64,000 bases of DNA from Streptomyces klenkii. GTDB taxonomy: Bacteria > Actinomycetota > Actinomycetes > Streptomycetales > Streptomycetaceae. Shown one piece after another: positions 27,728 to 35,894 of the stretch; position 1 is the first letter of the stretch; every line of letters begins with the position of its first letter. The position numbers and the translations under genes are program-made. Below the pieces are notes generated by a model. The model was not told where the DNA came from. It ran no database searches and saw nothing but the letters and a program-made list of their open reading frames with translations. Where the stretch lies: positions 62,001 through 126,000 of the forward strand of contig NZ_RBAM01000011.1 in the NCBI RefSeq assembly GCF_003626645.1, written 5' to 3'.

Positions 27728-28957
27728 TCACAGCGCCACGCCGAGCAGGGCGTCGGCGGCCCGGGAGACGAGGCCGGGCGCGCCCTCGTCCGTGCCGCCG
27801 CCGGCGGCCTGGGAGGCCGCCCAGCGGTCGATGGCCGCGAGGGCGCGGGGCGAGTCGAGGTCGTCCGCGAGGGCCTCGCGGATCTCCTCCACCAGCGCGT
27901 CGGCGGACGGGCCGTCGGGGCGCGAGACGGCGGCGCGCCAGCGGCCGAGGCGCTCGACGGCCTCGTCCAGGACGGCGTCCGTCCACTCCCAGTCGGCGCG
28001 GTAGTGGTGCGCGAGGAGCGCGAGCCGGATCGCGGCGGGGTCGACGCCGTCGCGGCGCAGGGCCGAGACGAAGACGAGGTTGCCCTTGGATTTGGACATC
28101 TTCTCGCCGTGGAGCGCGACCATGCCGGCGTGGACGTAGCTCTTGGCGTAGGGGTGCTCGCCGGTGAGGACCTGGGCGTGCGAGACGCCCATCTCGTGGT
28201 GCGGGAAGACGAGGTCGGAGCCGCCGCCCTGCACGTCGAAGCCCATGCCGAGGTGCTCCAGGGCGATGGCGACGCACTCGATGTGCCAGCCGGGGCGGCC
28301 GGGGCCGAGCGAAGCGCCGTCCCAGCTGGGCTCGCCCGGGCGGGCGGCCATCCACAGCATCGGGTCCAGCGGGTTCTTCTTGCCCGGGCGGTCCGGGTCG
28401 CCGCCGCGCTCCGCGGAGAGCAGGCGCATGGCCTCGGCGTCGAGGCCGGAGACCTCGCCGAAGCGGCTGTCGGACTCGACGGAGAAGTAGACGTCGCCGT
28501 CGAGCTCGTAGGCGGCGCCGGCGTCGCGCAGGCGCTCCACCAGGGGGACGATCTTCGGTATCGACTCGACGGCGCCGACGTAGTGCCGGGGCGGGAGCAT
28601 CCGCAGGGCGGTCATGTCCTCGCGGAACAGGGCGGTCTCCCGCTCGGCGAGCTCGGTCCAGTCGTCGCCGTTGGCGACGGCCCGCTCCAGCAGCGGGTCG
28701 TCGATGTCGGTGACGTTCTGGACGTAGTGAACCTGCCGCTTGGTGTCGAGCCACACGCGCTGAACGAGGTCGAACGCGTTGTAGGTCGCCGCGTGTCCCA
28801 TGTGGGTGGCGTCGTACGGCGTGATGCCGCAGACGTAGATACGGGCGACGGGGCCGGGGACGAGGGTCACCCGTCCACCGGTCGCGGTGTCGTGGATCCG
28901 GAGGTCGCGGCCACTGCCGGGCAGGGCGGGAACCTCAGAAGCGGGCCAGGCATGCAT
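27728..28957 (-). CDS. mshC: Mycothiol ligase MshC (Cys:GlcN-Ins ligase)
   Basis: An ATP-dependent enzyme that joins L-cysteine to glucosaminyl-inositol, the third step of mycothiol synthesis. It descends from cysteinyl-tRNA synthetase: CGITPYDATHMGHA holds a zinc cysteine and the HIGH-like signature, GWHIECVAIA a second zinc ligand, and EKMSKSKGNL the KMSKS loop. At 409 residues from ATG 28957 it lacks the tRNA-binding C-terminal extension of a synthetase, and the CGITPYDATH form favours MshC. The frame is open to 29023 but lacks a better start. It leads into the conserved SCO1664/DUF3090/phosphomutase cluster. Confidence 0.93.
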   Translation of the reverse strand: MHAWPASEVPALPGSGRDLRIHDTATGGRVTLVPGPVARIYVCGITPYDATHMGHAATYNAFDLVQRVWLDTKRQVHYVQNVTDIDDPLLERAVANGDDWTELAERETALFREDMTALRMLPPRHYVGAVESIPKIVPLVERLRDAGAAYELDGDVYFSVESDSRFGEVSGLDAEAMRLLSAERGGDPDRPGKKNPLDPMLWMAARPGEPSWDGASLGPGRPGWHIECVAIALEHLGMGFDVQGGGSDLVFPHHEMGVSHAQVLTGEHPYAKSYVHAGMVALHGEKMSKSKGNLVFVSALRRDGVDPAAIRLALLAHHYRADWEWTDAVLDEAVERLGRWRAAVSRPDGPSADALVEEIREALADDLDSPRALAAIDRWAASQAAGGGTDEGAPGLVSRAADALLGVAL

Positions 28958-29103
28958 GTCACGAGCGTAACCGGACGCATGTTCCGGATACGAACCGGAT
29001 CCGGCTGTTGGCCGAACGGACACCCTTGCGCGGGGGCACCGGGATGTGCATTCACCGGTTCGTACCGGGCCTCCGCCGTGCCCGGGCTCGGGGCCACGCC
29101 ATC

Positions 29104-29150
29104 ATTAAGCCCGTCCGGCGATTGCGGACGAGGCCCGCCGGGGCCGATAT
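29104..29150. repeat. Streptomyces-type dispersed intergenic hairpin element
   Basis: The segment contains AAGCCCGTCCGGCGATTG followed by CGGACGAGGCCCG. The first part folds as CGTCCG/CGGACG and the second as GGCCC/GGGCC. Closely similar AGCCCGTCCGGCG...GAGGACGAG elements are, in my experience, widely dispersed between Streptomyces genes. It lies at the 3' side of the SCO1664-family gene and may also work as its terminator. Confidence 0.6.
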
Positions 29151-29163
29151 CGGTAACCGGTCG

Positions 29164-29985
29164 CTACACCGGCGGCCACGGGATGGCAGGCCATTGCCCG
29201 CTCGGCTCACGATGCCGCCCCGTCCGCAGCAGATCGGCTACGCGCCGCCGCAGCGCATCGATCTCCTCGACAGTGAGAAGCTCGGCGAGCCGCCCCGCCA
29301 AGGGGCCCCCGTCGGCCAGATTGGCCGAAAGGCGCCGCAGCGCCTCCACGGCCTCCTCCGTGAGCGGCTCGCCCGCCCAGCCCCACAGCAGCGTGCGCAG
29401 CTTGTCGTCCGCGTTGAAGGTCACTCCGTGATCAATCGCATAGAGCCGGCCGTCCGCGGCCGGGAGCAGGTGGCCGCCCTTGCGGTCACCGTTGTTGATC
29501 ACGGCGTCCAGCACGGCCAGCCGGCGCAGCCGCTCGTCGTCGGCGTGCACGAGCAGCGCCGTGCGCTCCTCGCCCACGTCGGCGAGGCCCACGGCCTTCC
29601 AGCCCGGCTCCGGCTCCTCGCCCTCGACGAGCGCGAGGAGGGCCGCGTCCTTCGCCGAGGCCTCGATCCACATCTGGCACATGCCCTCGCCGTACGGGCC
29701 GTCGCGCAGCACCGTGGGCGGCACCAGGCCCCACCCCATGGCCTCGGAGAGCTCGTACGCGGCGACCTCGCGCTGGGCGAGGGTGCCGTCGGGGAAGTCC
29801 CACAGGGGCCGCTCCCCCGCGACGGGCTTGTAGACGCAGGCGGCGCTCACGCCCTCGTACTCGACCGTGCAGTACAGCACCGCGTTGGACGCCCCGGAGA
29901 TCCGGCCACGGACCGTCAGCTCGCCCTTGGCCAGCAGTTCCTGCGGGCTCACGCGCCGCGGCGGTATCCGTTCTGGCGCGGGCAT
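29164..29985 (-). CDS. SCO1664-family protein, PI-kinase-like fold
   Basis: A 273-residue conserved actinobacterial protein. DAVINNGDRKGGHLL followed by YAIDHGVTFN resembles the catalytic Asn-x-Asp-Arg and the metal-binding Asp of phosphoinositide-kinase or HipA-like folds, so a kinase-like activity is possible but unproven. The ATG at 29985 overlaps the upstream DUF3090 gene by 37 bases. A longer open frame to 30552 is the shadow of that gene. The cluster mshC, SCO1664, DUF3090 and phosphomutase is conserved across actinobacteria, hinting at a shared pathway. Confidence 0.85.
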   Translation of the reverse strand: MPAPERIPPRRVSPQELLAKGELTVRGRISGASNAVLYCTVEYEGVSAACVYKPVAGERPLWDFPDGTLAQREVAAYELSEAMGWGLVPPTVLRDGPYGEGMCQMWIEASAKDAALLALVEGEEPEPGWKAVGLADVGEERTALLVHADDERLRRLAVLDAVINNGDRKGGHLLPAADGRLYAIDHGVTFNADDKLRTLLWGWAGEPLTEEAVEALRRLSANLADGGPLAGRLAELLTVEEIDALRRRVADLLRTGRHREPSGQWPAIPWPPV

Positions 29986-30539
29986 ACGTGTCCCTCCGGG
30001 TCGAGCGGCAGACTGCACAGCGGGCACGGCGGGCGGCCGGCGTTCACGACCTCCAGGGCGCGCTTGGCGAAGGAGCGGGCCATGGTGCCGGTGATGCGGA
30101 CGCGCAGCATCGGCGGGCCGTTCGTCTCGTCCTGGAGGAGGCGCTCCTCGGCCTCGGCGAGGTCCTCGTCGGTGGCGGCGTCCAGCTCGACGAGGGCCTG
30201 CGCCTCGACGATCATGCGCTGGTGCTCGCCGTCCCAGGCCAGGGCCATGGTGCCGACGCGGAACTCCTCGTCGATGGGGGTCACGAGCGGGGCCGTGTCG
30301 GCGAGCTCGGCCGGGGCGACCGCGGGCACGGGGGCGCTGCCGCCGGTGCGCCGGACGACCTCGTCCAGCAGCTCGTCGATGCGCTCGGCGAGCGCCTCGA
30401 CCTGCGCCTTCTCCAGGGCGACGGTGGTGGTGCGGCCGGCCGCGGTGGCCTGGAGGAAGAAGGTGCGGCGGCCAGGCAGCCCGACCGTGCCGGCGACGAA
30501 ACGGTCCGGCGGGTCGTAGAGGAACACCTGACGGGACAA
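29949..30539 (-). CDS. DUF3090 protein
   Basis: A 196-residue conserved actinobacterial protein of unknown function. It begins MSRQVFLYDPPDRFVAGTVG, typical of the family. A short C-terminal zinc-ribbon-like part holds CPLCSLPLDPEGHVC, with three cysteines in a row of the right spacing. Its 3' end overlaps the SCO1664-family gene by 37 bases, showing translational coupling. It sits between the phosphomutase-like and SCO1664-family genes on the minus strand. No catalytic residues can be assigned. Confidence 0.88.
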   Translation of the reverse strand: MSRQVFLYDPPDRFVAGTVGLPGRRTFFLQATAAGRTTTVALEKAQVEALAERIDELLDEVVRRTGGSAPVPAVAPAELADTAPLVTPIDEEFRVGTMALAWDGEHQRMIVEAQALVELDAATDEDLAEAEERLLQDETNGPPMLRVRITGTMARSFAKRALEVVNAGRPPCPLCSLPLDPEGHVCPRQNGYRRGA

Positions 30540-30668
30540 CGTCCTGCTCCATTGGGTTCGGGTCGTTCGGGCGATCGGGGTGCGGTCGATCGTTCTCCGG
30601 CGGGTCCGGCGCCGGTCACGGGGTGACGGGCGGATCCTGCCGCGCCACCACCCTACTGCGCGCCGCGA

Positions 30669-31373
30669 TCACGGTGCCCCCGCCCCGCCCCCCACGACGC
30701 CGTCCTCCTCCGGGCGCCGCGCCTGCCCCGGCGTCTCCTCGTGCGGCGCGAGGCCGCGCAGGTCGCCGGTGTCGCCGAGGCGCACCAGGAAGGGGCGCAG
30801 CCGGGTGTAGCGGATCGCGGTGACCGAGCAGGGGTCGACGGCGATGCGCTGGAAGAGGTCGAGGTGCAGGCCCAGGGCGTCGGCGACGAGGGCCTTGATG
30901 ATGTCGCCGTGCGTGCACACCAGGTAGCAGGCGTCGTGGCCGTGCCCGGCCTCCATGCGGGCGTTCCAGTCCCGTACGGCGTCGACGGCGCGGGCCTGCA
31001 TGGCCCGTACGGACTCGCCGCCGGGGAAGGCGGCGGAGGACGGGTGGCGCTGGACGACCTCCCAGAGGGGTTCGTCCGTGAGCTCGGAGATCTTGCGGCC
31101 GGACCAGTCGCCGTAGTCGCACTCGCCGACGCGCTCGTCGGTGTGCAGGGGCAGGCCGGGGCGGGCGGCGAGGAGGGGCGCCAGGGTCTCGCGGCAGCGC
31201 TGGAGGGGGCTCGTGACGGCCGCGGCGAGGGGCACCCGCGCGAGCCGGGCCGGGAGGGCGGCCGCCTGGGCGGTGCCGCGCTCGTCCAGGGCGATGCCGG
31301 GGGTGCGTCCCGCGAGGACTCCACCGGTATTGGCGATGGACCGGCCGTGCCGGACCAGGATCAGCGTGGGCAT
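30669..31373 (-). CDS. Histidine phosphatase-superfamily protein (phosphoglycerate-mutase-like)
   Basis: A 234-residue cytoplasmic phosphatase or mutase. The catalytic motif LILVRHGRSIAN carries the phospho-accepting His near residue 9. CDYGDWSGRKISEL supplies the acid-region signature and LVCTHGDIIKAL the second histidine. It belongs to the group found next to DUF3090 and mshC genes in actinobacteria. The ATG at 31373 is chosen because it directly precedes the family start MPTLILVRHG; the longer frame to 31664 is not conserved in style. The natural substrate is unknown. Confidence 0.88.
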   Translation of the reverse strand: MPTLILVRHGRSIANTGGVLAGRTPGIALDERGTAQAAALPARLARVPLAAAVTSPLQRCRETLAPLLAARPGLPLHTDERVGECDYGDWSGRKISELTDEPLWEVVQRHPSSAAFPGGESVRAMQARAVDAVRDWNARMEAGHGHDACYLVCTHGDIIKALVADALGLHLDLFQRIAVDPCSVTAIRYTRLRPFLVRLGDTGDLRGLAPHEETPGQARRPEEDGVVGGGAGAP

Positions 31374-31635
31374 GACCGCCAGGGTATTGCCTGTCCGGCG
31401 GACGGGGGCGGGCGCGTCGGACGGATGACCGCGGATTGCACCGGCCTTCACCGTGGCTGTGCTTCGCCGCGGCGGCTGGCATTTTCGACCGGCGGCGGTG
31501 CCTGCCGGGTTCTTCCCCGCCGCAGCGGCGGGACGCCACGACGCGGGAGACCGGCGGTGCCGGACCGTGCCCCGGCCCTCAAGAGGCGAATTCCACGCCG
31601 GAGGCGACGTGTGCTCCGGGCGAATCGGCGGCACA

Positions 31636-32628
31636 ATGCCCTGCGTGATCGTGGACTGCGCCATCTACCGGGACGGACGCCGCACCGAAGGCCCCGCCGA
31701 CTTCTCCGACGCCCTGGACGAGGCACGGGCGGCGGGCGACTCCTTCTTGTGGGTCGGGCTGCACGAGCCGACGGAGGAGGAGTTCGACCTCATCACCAGC
31801 GAGTTCAACCTGCACCCGCTGGCGGTCGAGGACGCCCTCAAGGCGCACCAGCGGCCCAAGCTGGAGATCTACAACGGTTCGCTGTTCCTGGTGCTCAAGC
31901 CCGTCACGTACGACGACGACGCGGACACCGTCACGACGGGCGAGCTGATGCTGTTCGTCGGCGACTCCTTCGTCGTGACCGTGCGGCACGGCGAGGGCAG
32001 CCCGCTCGCCCAGGTGCGGCAGCGGCTGGAGCAGGAGCGGGAGGTGCTGCGGCACGGGCCCACGTCCGTGCTGTACGCGGTGTGCGACGCGGTCGTGGAC
32101 CACTACATCGAGGTGGCGGGCGAGCTCCAGATGGACCTGGAGGAGCTGGAGGCGGAGGTGTTCGCCCCGCTGGGCGGGGACACCCGGAACACCGCCTCGC
32201 GGATCTACTCCTTCAAGCGCCAGGTGCTGGAGTTCCGGCGGGCCACGGCCCCGCTGGCCGAGCCGATGACGCGGCTTGCGGGCGCGGGCGTGCCGTTCGT
32301 GCCCGAGCGCTCGCAGCCCTTCTTCCGCGATGTGAACGACCACCTGATGCGGGCGAACGAGTCGGTCGAGGGCCTGGACCGGCTGCTGTCGGACATACTG
32401 TCCGCCCACCTCGCGCAGATGGGCGTCCAGCAGAACGACGACATGCGCAAGATCTCGGCGTGGGCGGCGATGGCGGCCGTCCCGACGATGATCGCCGGGA
32501 TCTACGGGATGAACTTCGACCGCATGTGGGAGCTGCGGCAGCCGTGGGGCTATCCGGCGGTCGTGGTGGTGATGGCGGGGCTGGTGTTCTGGCTGCACCG
32601 GCTGTTCAAGCGGCGCGGGTGGTTGTGA
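31636..32628 (+). CDS. corA: CorA-family magnesium/cobalt transporter
   Basis: A 330-residue divalent-cation channel. A large cytoplasmic alpha/beta and helical domain fills residues 1 to about 270. Two C-terminal membrane helices follow, the first ending in the diagnostic GMN motif at about 291-293 (GIYGMNF) and the second AVVVVMAGLVFWLHRLF. The tail is basic (KRRGWL), as in CorA. The ATG at 31636 has only a weak purine stretch upstream. It is divergent from the phosphomutase-like gene, with a 262-base gap in which I see no magnesium-sensing riboswitch. Confidence 0.93.
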   Translation: MPCVIVDCAIYRDGRRTEGPADFSDALDEARAAGDSFLWVGLHEPTEEEFDLITSEFNLHPLAVEDALKAHQRPKLEIYNGSLFLVLKPVTYDDDADTVTTGELMLFVGDSFVVTVRHGEGSPLAQVRQRLEQEREVLRHGPTSVLYAVCDAVVDHYIEVAGELQMDLEELEAEVFAPLGGDTRNTASRIYSFKRQVLEFRRATAPLAEPMTRLAGAGVPFVPERSQPFFRDVNDHLMRANESVEGLDRLLSDILSAHLAQMGVQQNDDMRKISAWAAMAAVPTMIAGIYGMNFDRMWELRQPWGYPAVVVVMAGLVFWLHRLFKRRGWL

Positions 32629-32639
32629 GCGCGGTACCG

Positions 32640-32652
32640 CCCCCCCCCCCCC
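32640..32652. repeat. Homopolymer run of 13 C
   Basis: Thirteen consecutive C residues lie between corA and the ferritin-like gene, 11 bases past the corA stop. Runs of this length are uncommon even in GC-rich DNA. They slip during replication and sequencing, so the true length may vary between cells or be a sequencing error. Confidence 0.9.
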
Positions 32653-32657
32653 GCTCG

Positions 32658-33446
32658 TCAGGCGAACTCGGGCTCGGAAACCGGGGCTCCGCCCAGCGCG
32701 TCGCGGTGTTCCGGCATGCGCAGCGTGACCATCCGCCGCCAGCCGGCCAGCCGCTCGTAGGCGTACAGGGCCCGGATGCCGAGGGACAGCGCGAGCGCCT
32801 TCGGCCGGGACCAGCGCAGGACGGCCCCCATGTGCTCCATGACGGCCAGGCTGACGTCGCGGTAGACGCGGATCTCCGCTCGGGCGCTCTCCCGCAGGAC
32901 CGCGCGGATGGTCCGGCCGTGGCCCTCGCGCGCCAGGCGCAGCAGCTCCTCGTGGCAGTACGAGAGGTGGTTGACCTCGTCGTGGGCGATCATCCGGATC
33001 GCCCTGCCGACCTCGGGGTGGTCGCCGAAGTGCGTGGTGAGCATCTCCATCTGGTCGGCGGCGCGCTGCTCGGTGACGCGGCTGTGCGCGAGGTAGGTGA
33101 CGACGTCCTGCTCGGTCAGCGGCTTCTCGCCGTGGAGGAGCGTGTGGGGCAGGCCGATGCCGCGGCGTTCGAGGAGCATCGTGTAGTCGGTGCCGTCGGG
33201 CACCGGGACGGGTTCGAGGCCGCGCTTGCGCAGCAGGGCGTGGAAGATGCGGCCGTGCTTGTCCTCGTCGGCGCCGTGCCGGGCGATCTTCGGTGCGAGG
33301 GCGCGCTGCTCCTCCGGGACGAGGGCGGCGATCCGGCCGTTCTCCCAGCCGCCCTGCGCCTCGCCGCTGGCGGCGATGGAGCAGAAGAGCCGGTACGCCT
33401 CGTCGTTGCCGAGGATCTCCTGGAACAGGCTTCTGGCCGAGAGCAT
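32658..33446 (-). CDS. Ferritin-like domain protein
   Basis: A 262-residue helical protein with a probable di-iron site. GADEDKHGRIF gives a Glu-x-x-His pair, and MIAHDEVNHLSYC gives a second Asp-Glu-x-x-His set, matching the paired helices of ferritin-like oxygenases and rubrerythrin relatives. A further E lies in VTEQRAADQM. The ATG at 33446 has GGAGGTG eight bases upstream, better than GTG or ATG further out. The function could be oxidation of an organic substrate or metal handling. It stands alone between corA and the F420-type oxidoreductase. Confidence 0.8.
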   Translation of the reverse strand: MLSARSLFQEILGNDEAYRLFCSIAASGEAQGGWENGRIAALVPEEQRALAPKIARHGADEDKHGRIFHALLRKRGLEPVPVPDGTDYTMLLERRGIGLPHTLLHGEKPLTEQDVVTYLAHSRVTEQRAADQMEMLTTHFGDHPEVGRAIRMIAHDEVNHLSYCHEELLRLAREGHGRTIRAVLRESARAEIRVYRDVSLAVMEHMGAVLRWSRPKALALSLGIRALYAYERLAGWRRMVTLRMPEHRDALGGAPVSEPEFA

Positions 33447-33616
33447 GACGGACACACCTCCGTTCACGGCGCATTGCGCATGTGTCCCGTGAACCCCGAG
33501 TCAAGTGCCATCGTTGCGGAGCGGCAATCGGGGGCGGTGTCCACTCGGCCGAATGCGCGATGCCGGAGGCCGTGCCGGGCGCGTAACCCGGCGCCCGTAC
33601 GGGCGTTGTCTTCTGT

Positions 33617-33664
33617 ACCGGCCGTGGCGGGGAAGGCCCCCGAGCCCCCACCACGGCCGCTGGT
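33617..33664 (-). terminator. Terminator of the LLM oxidoreductase gene
   Basis: CGGCCGTGG (33619-33627) pairs with CCACGGCCG (33651-33659), helped by ACC/GGT outside and G/C-runs inside. It lies about 50 bases past the stop codon of the oxidoreductase gene. Confidence 0.6.
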
Positions 33665-33712
33665 CTTCTCTTCTCCCTAAGCTTTCGCTCTTCTCCCGTC
33701 GGCTTCCGCGCG

Positions 33713-34771
33713 TTACGCCAGGCCGGCGCGCTCCAGGGCCTCGACGCCCGCCCGCAGGCTCGCGATCCGCTCGTCCAGCGTGAAGCCGGCCGGGGCGAGG
33801 GACAGGGTGGTCACGCCGGCCGCGGCGTAGGCCTGCATACGGTCGGCGATGCGGTCCACGGAGCCGATGAGCGTGGTGGAGTCGATCAGGTCGCGGGGGA
33901 CGGCCGCGGCGGCGCCCGCCTTGTCCCCGGCCAGGTACTTCTCCTGGATCTCGGCGGCGGCCTTCCCGTAGCCCATGCGCTGCGCCAGCTTGTTGTAGAA
34001 GTTCTGCTTCGCGCTGCCCATGCCGCCGACGTAGAGGGCGGTGTACGGGCGGAAGAGGTCGGCCAGGCCGTCGATGTCGTCGCCGACGGCCATGGGGACG
34101 GTCGGGACGAGGTCGAAGCCGTCGAGGTCCTTGCCGGCCTTCGCGCGGCCGGCGCGGAGCGCTCCGAGCGTGGTCTCCTCGGCGTGCTCGGGGGCGAAGA
34201 AGACGAGGAGCGCACCGTCGGCGATCTCGCCGGTCTGCTCCAGGTTCTTCGGGCCGATGGCGGCGATGTACAGCGGGATGTGCTCGCGGACGGGGTGGAC
34301 GGTGAGCTTGATGGGCTTGCCGGGGCCGTCGGGGAGCGGCAGGGTCCAGTGCGCGCCCTCGTGCGTGAGGCGCTCGCGGGACATGGCCTTGCGGATGATC
34401 TCCACGTACTCGCGGGTGCGGGCCAGCGGCTTGTCGAACCGCACGCCGTACCAGCCCTCGGACACCTGCGGGCCGGACACGCCGAGGCCGAGCCGGAAGC
34501 GGCCGCCGGAGAGCGAGTCGAGGGTGGCGGCGGTCATCGCCGTCATGCTGGGCGTCCGGGCGGGGATCTGGAAGATGCCCGAGCCGACGTCGATGCGCTC
34601 GGTCTGCGCGGCGACCCAGGACAGGACGGTGGCGGCGTCGGAGCCGTAGGCCTCGGCGGCCCAGCAGACCGAGTAGCCCAGCCGGTCGGCCTCGCGGGCG
34701 ACGGCGAGGTTGTCGGCGTCCATCCCCGCGCCCCAGTAGCCGAGGTTGATCCCGAGCTTCATGCGACTCAT
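33713..34771 (-). CDS. LLM-class F420-dependent oxidoreductase
   Basis: A 352-residue luciferase-like monooxygenase-fold enzyme that uses reduced coenzyme F420. It has the TIM-barrel start MKLGINLGYWGAGMDADNL, the cofactor-binding stretch GSGIFQIPARTPSMTAM and the family signature FRLGLGVSGPQVSEGWYG. The C-terminus TTLSLAPAGFTLDERIASL is typical. The start follows AAGGGGAGT, and a perfect 14-bp palindrome lies immediately upstream, so it is probably repressed by a TetR-type protein. Streptomyces use this class in redox and natural-product chemistry; the substrate cannot be inferred. Confidence 0.9.
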   Translation of the reverse strand: MSRMKLGINLGYWGAGMDADNLAVAREADRLGYSVCWAAEAYGSDAATVLSWVAAQTERIDVGSGIFQIPARTPSMTAMTAATLDSLSGGRFRLGLGVSGPQVSEGWYGVRFDKPLARTREYVEIIRKAMSRERLTHEGAHWTLPLPDGPGKPIKLTVHPVREHIPLYIAAIGPKNLEQTGEIADGALLVFFAPEHAEETTLGALRAGRAKAGKDLDGFDLVPTVPMAVGDDIDGLADLFRPYTALYVGGMGSAKQNFYNKLAQRMGYGKAAAEIQEKYLAGDKAGAAAAVPRDLIDSTTLIGSVDRIADRMQAYAAAGVTTLSLAPAGFTLDERIASLRAGVEALERAGLA

Positions 34772-34782
34772 GCCGACTCCCC

Positions 34783-34796
34783 TTACTGATCAGTAA
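34783..34796. promoter_or_regulatory. Perfect 14-bp palindrome, candidate TetR-type operator
   Basis: TTACTGATCAGTAA is perfectly symmetric and lies between the F420-type oxidoreductase start and its promoter region, about 11 bases upstream of the ATG. TTACT/AGTAA arms are common in TetR operators. No TetR gene is adjacent, so the regulator acts in trans. Confidence 0.6.
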
Positions 34797-34910
34797 CGTC
34801 CTTGTTGCGGGGACTGTAGCGCGCCGCCCCGGGGTACGTCACCGGTCGGCCGGTGGGGCGTTGTCCACAGGCGGCCACGGCGCGGGCCGCGGCCAGTAAT
34901 CTCAGCGCTC

Positions 34911-35894
34911 ATGGAACTGAGGCATCTCGGCCGTACGGGCCTGCGGGTGTCCCGGATCGGGCTCGGCACGCTCACCTGGGGCCGGGACACCGACGAGGGC
35001 GACGCCGCGGAGCAGTTGAAGACGTTCTGGGAGGCCGGCGGCACCCTGATCGACACGGCGGACGTGTATGCGGACGGCGCGGCCGAGTATCTGCTCGGGC
35101 AGCTGATGGAGGATCTGGTGCCGCGCCGCGACCTGGTCATCGCGACCAAGTCCGGCAGCGTCCCCGATCCCGACCGGCGCTTCGACGGCTCGCGCGGCCA
35201 CCTGCTCGACGCGCTCGACGCCTCCCTGGAGCGGCTCGGCACGGACCACGTGGATCTGTGGCAGATCCACGCCTTCGATCCGCACACGCCCGTCGAGGAG
35301 ACCCTCCAGGCCGTCGACATCGCCGTCACCAGCGGCCGCGCCCGCTACGCCGGCGTCTCCAACTTCTGCGGCTGGCAGCTCGCCCGCGCCGCCACGTGGC
35401 AGCTCGCCGCGCCCGGTGTCCGTACCCGGCTGGCCAGCACCCAGATGGAGTATTCGCTGCTCCAGCGCGGCATCGAGCGCGAGGTGCTGCCGGCCGCGCT
35501 CGACCTCGGGATCGGGGTGCTGCCCTCCTCGCCGCTCGGCCGCGGCGTCCTCACCGGCAAGTACCGCCACACGACGCCCGCCGACTCCCGCGGCGCCTCC
35601 GAGCACCTGGCGCCCTTCGTCGCCCCGTATCTGGACGAGACGGCGGGCCGCGTGGTCGACGCCGTCGCCACCGCGGCGGACGGCCTCGCCACGACGGCCC
35701 TGAAGGTCGCCCTCGCCTGGGTCCGCGACCGCCCCGGAGTCGTCGCCCCGATCGTCGGCGCGCGCACGGCGCAGCAGCTCAGGGCCGCGTTGTCAGTGGA
35801 GAGCCTTACGCTTCCCGACGAGATCTTCCGGGCGCTGGACGATGTCTCGGCGCCCGTGCACCGCTATCCCGATCAGGACTGGAGCACCCTGTGA
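34911..35894 (+). CDS. Aldo/keto reductase
   Basis: A 327-residue NADPH-dependent (beta/alpha)8 oxidoreductase. The catalytic tetrad is visible: Asp and Tyr in DTADVYADG, Lys in IATKSG and His in LWQIHAFD. VSNFCGWQLARA and TQMEYSLLQRGIE are further family blocks. It starts at ATG 34911 with no good ribosome-binding site but TAATCT at 34897-34902, so a leaderless message is possible. Its stop overlaps the GTG of the RecD-like gene by four bases, so the two are co-translated. The physiological substrate is unknown. Confidence 0.92.
   Translation: MELRHLGRTGLRVSRIGLGTLTWGRDTDEGDAAEQLKTFWEAGGTLIDTADVYADGAAEYLLGQLMEDLVPRRDLVIATKSGSVPDPDRRFDGSRGHLLDALDASLERLGTDHVDLWQIHAFDPHTPVEETLQAVDIAVTSGRARYAGVSNFCGWQLARAATWQLAAPGVRTRLASTQMEYSLLQRGIEREVLPAALDLGIGVLPSSPLGRGVLTGKYRHTTPADSRGASEHLAPFVAPYLDETAGRVVDAVATAADGLATTALKVALAWVRDRPGVVAPIVGARTAQQLRAALSVESLTLPDEIFRALDDVSAPVHRYPDQDWSTL

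Noticed and set aside
27728..28957. Cysteinyl-tRNA synthetase
   Set aside because: The chain is short at the C-terminus and has the MshC form of the HIGH region; it also sits in the conserved mycothiol-linked cluster.
29164..30552. A single 462-codon minus-strand gene
   Set aside because: The first 190 codons are an out-of-frame reading of the DUF3090 gene; the real gene starts at ATG 29985.
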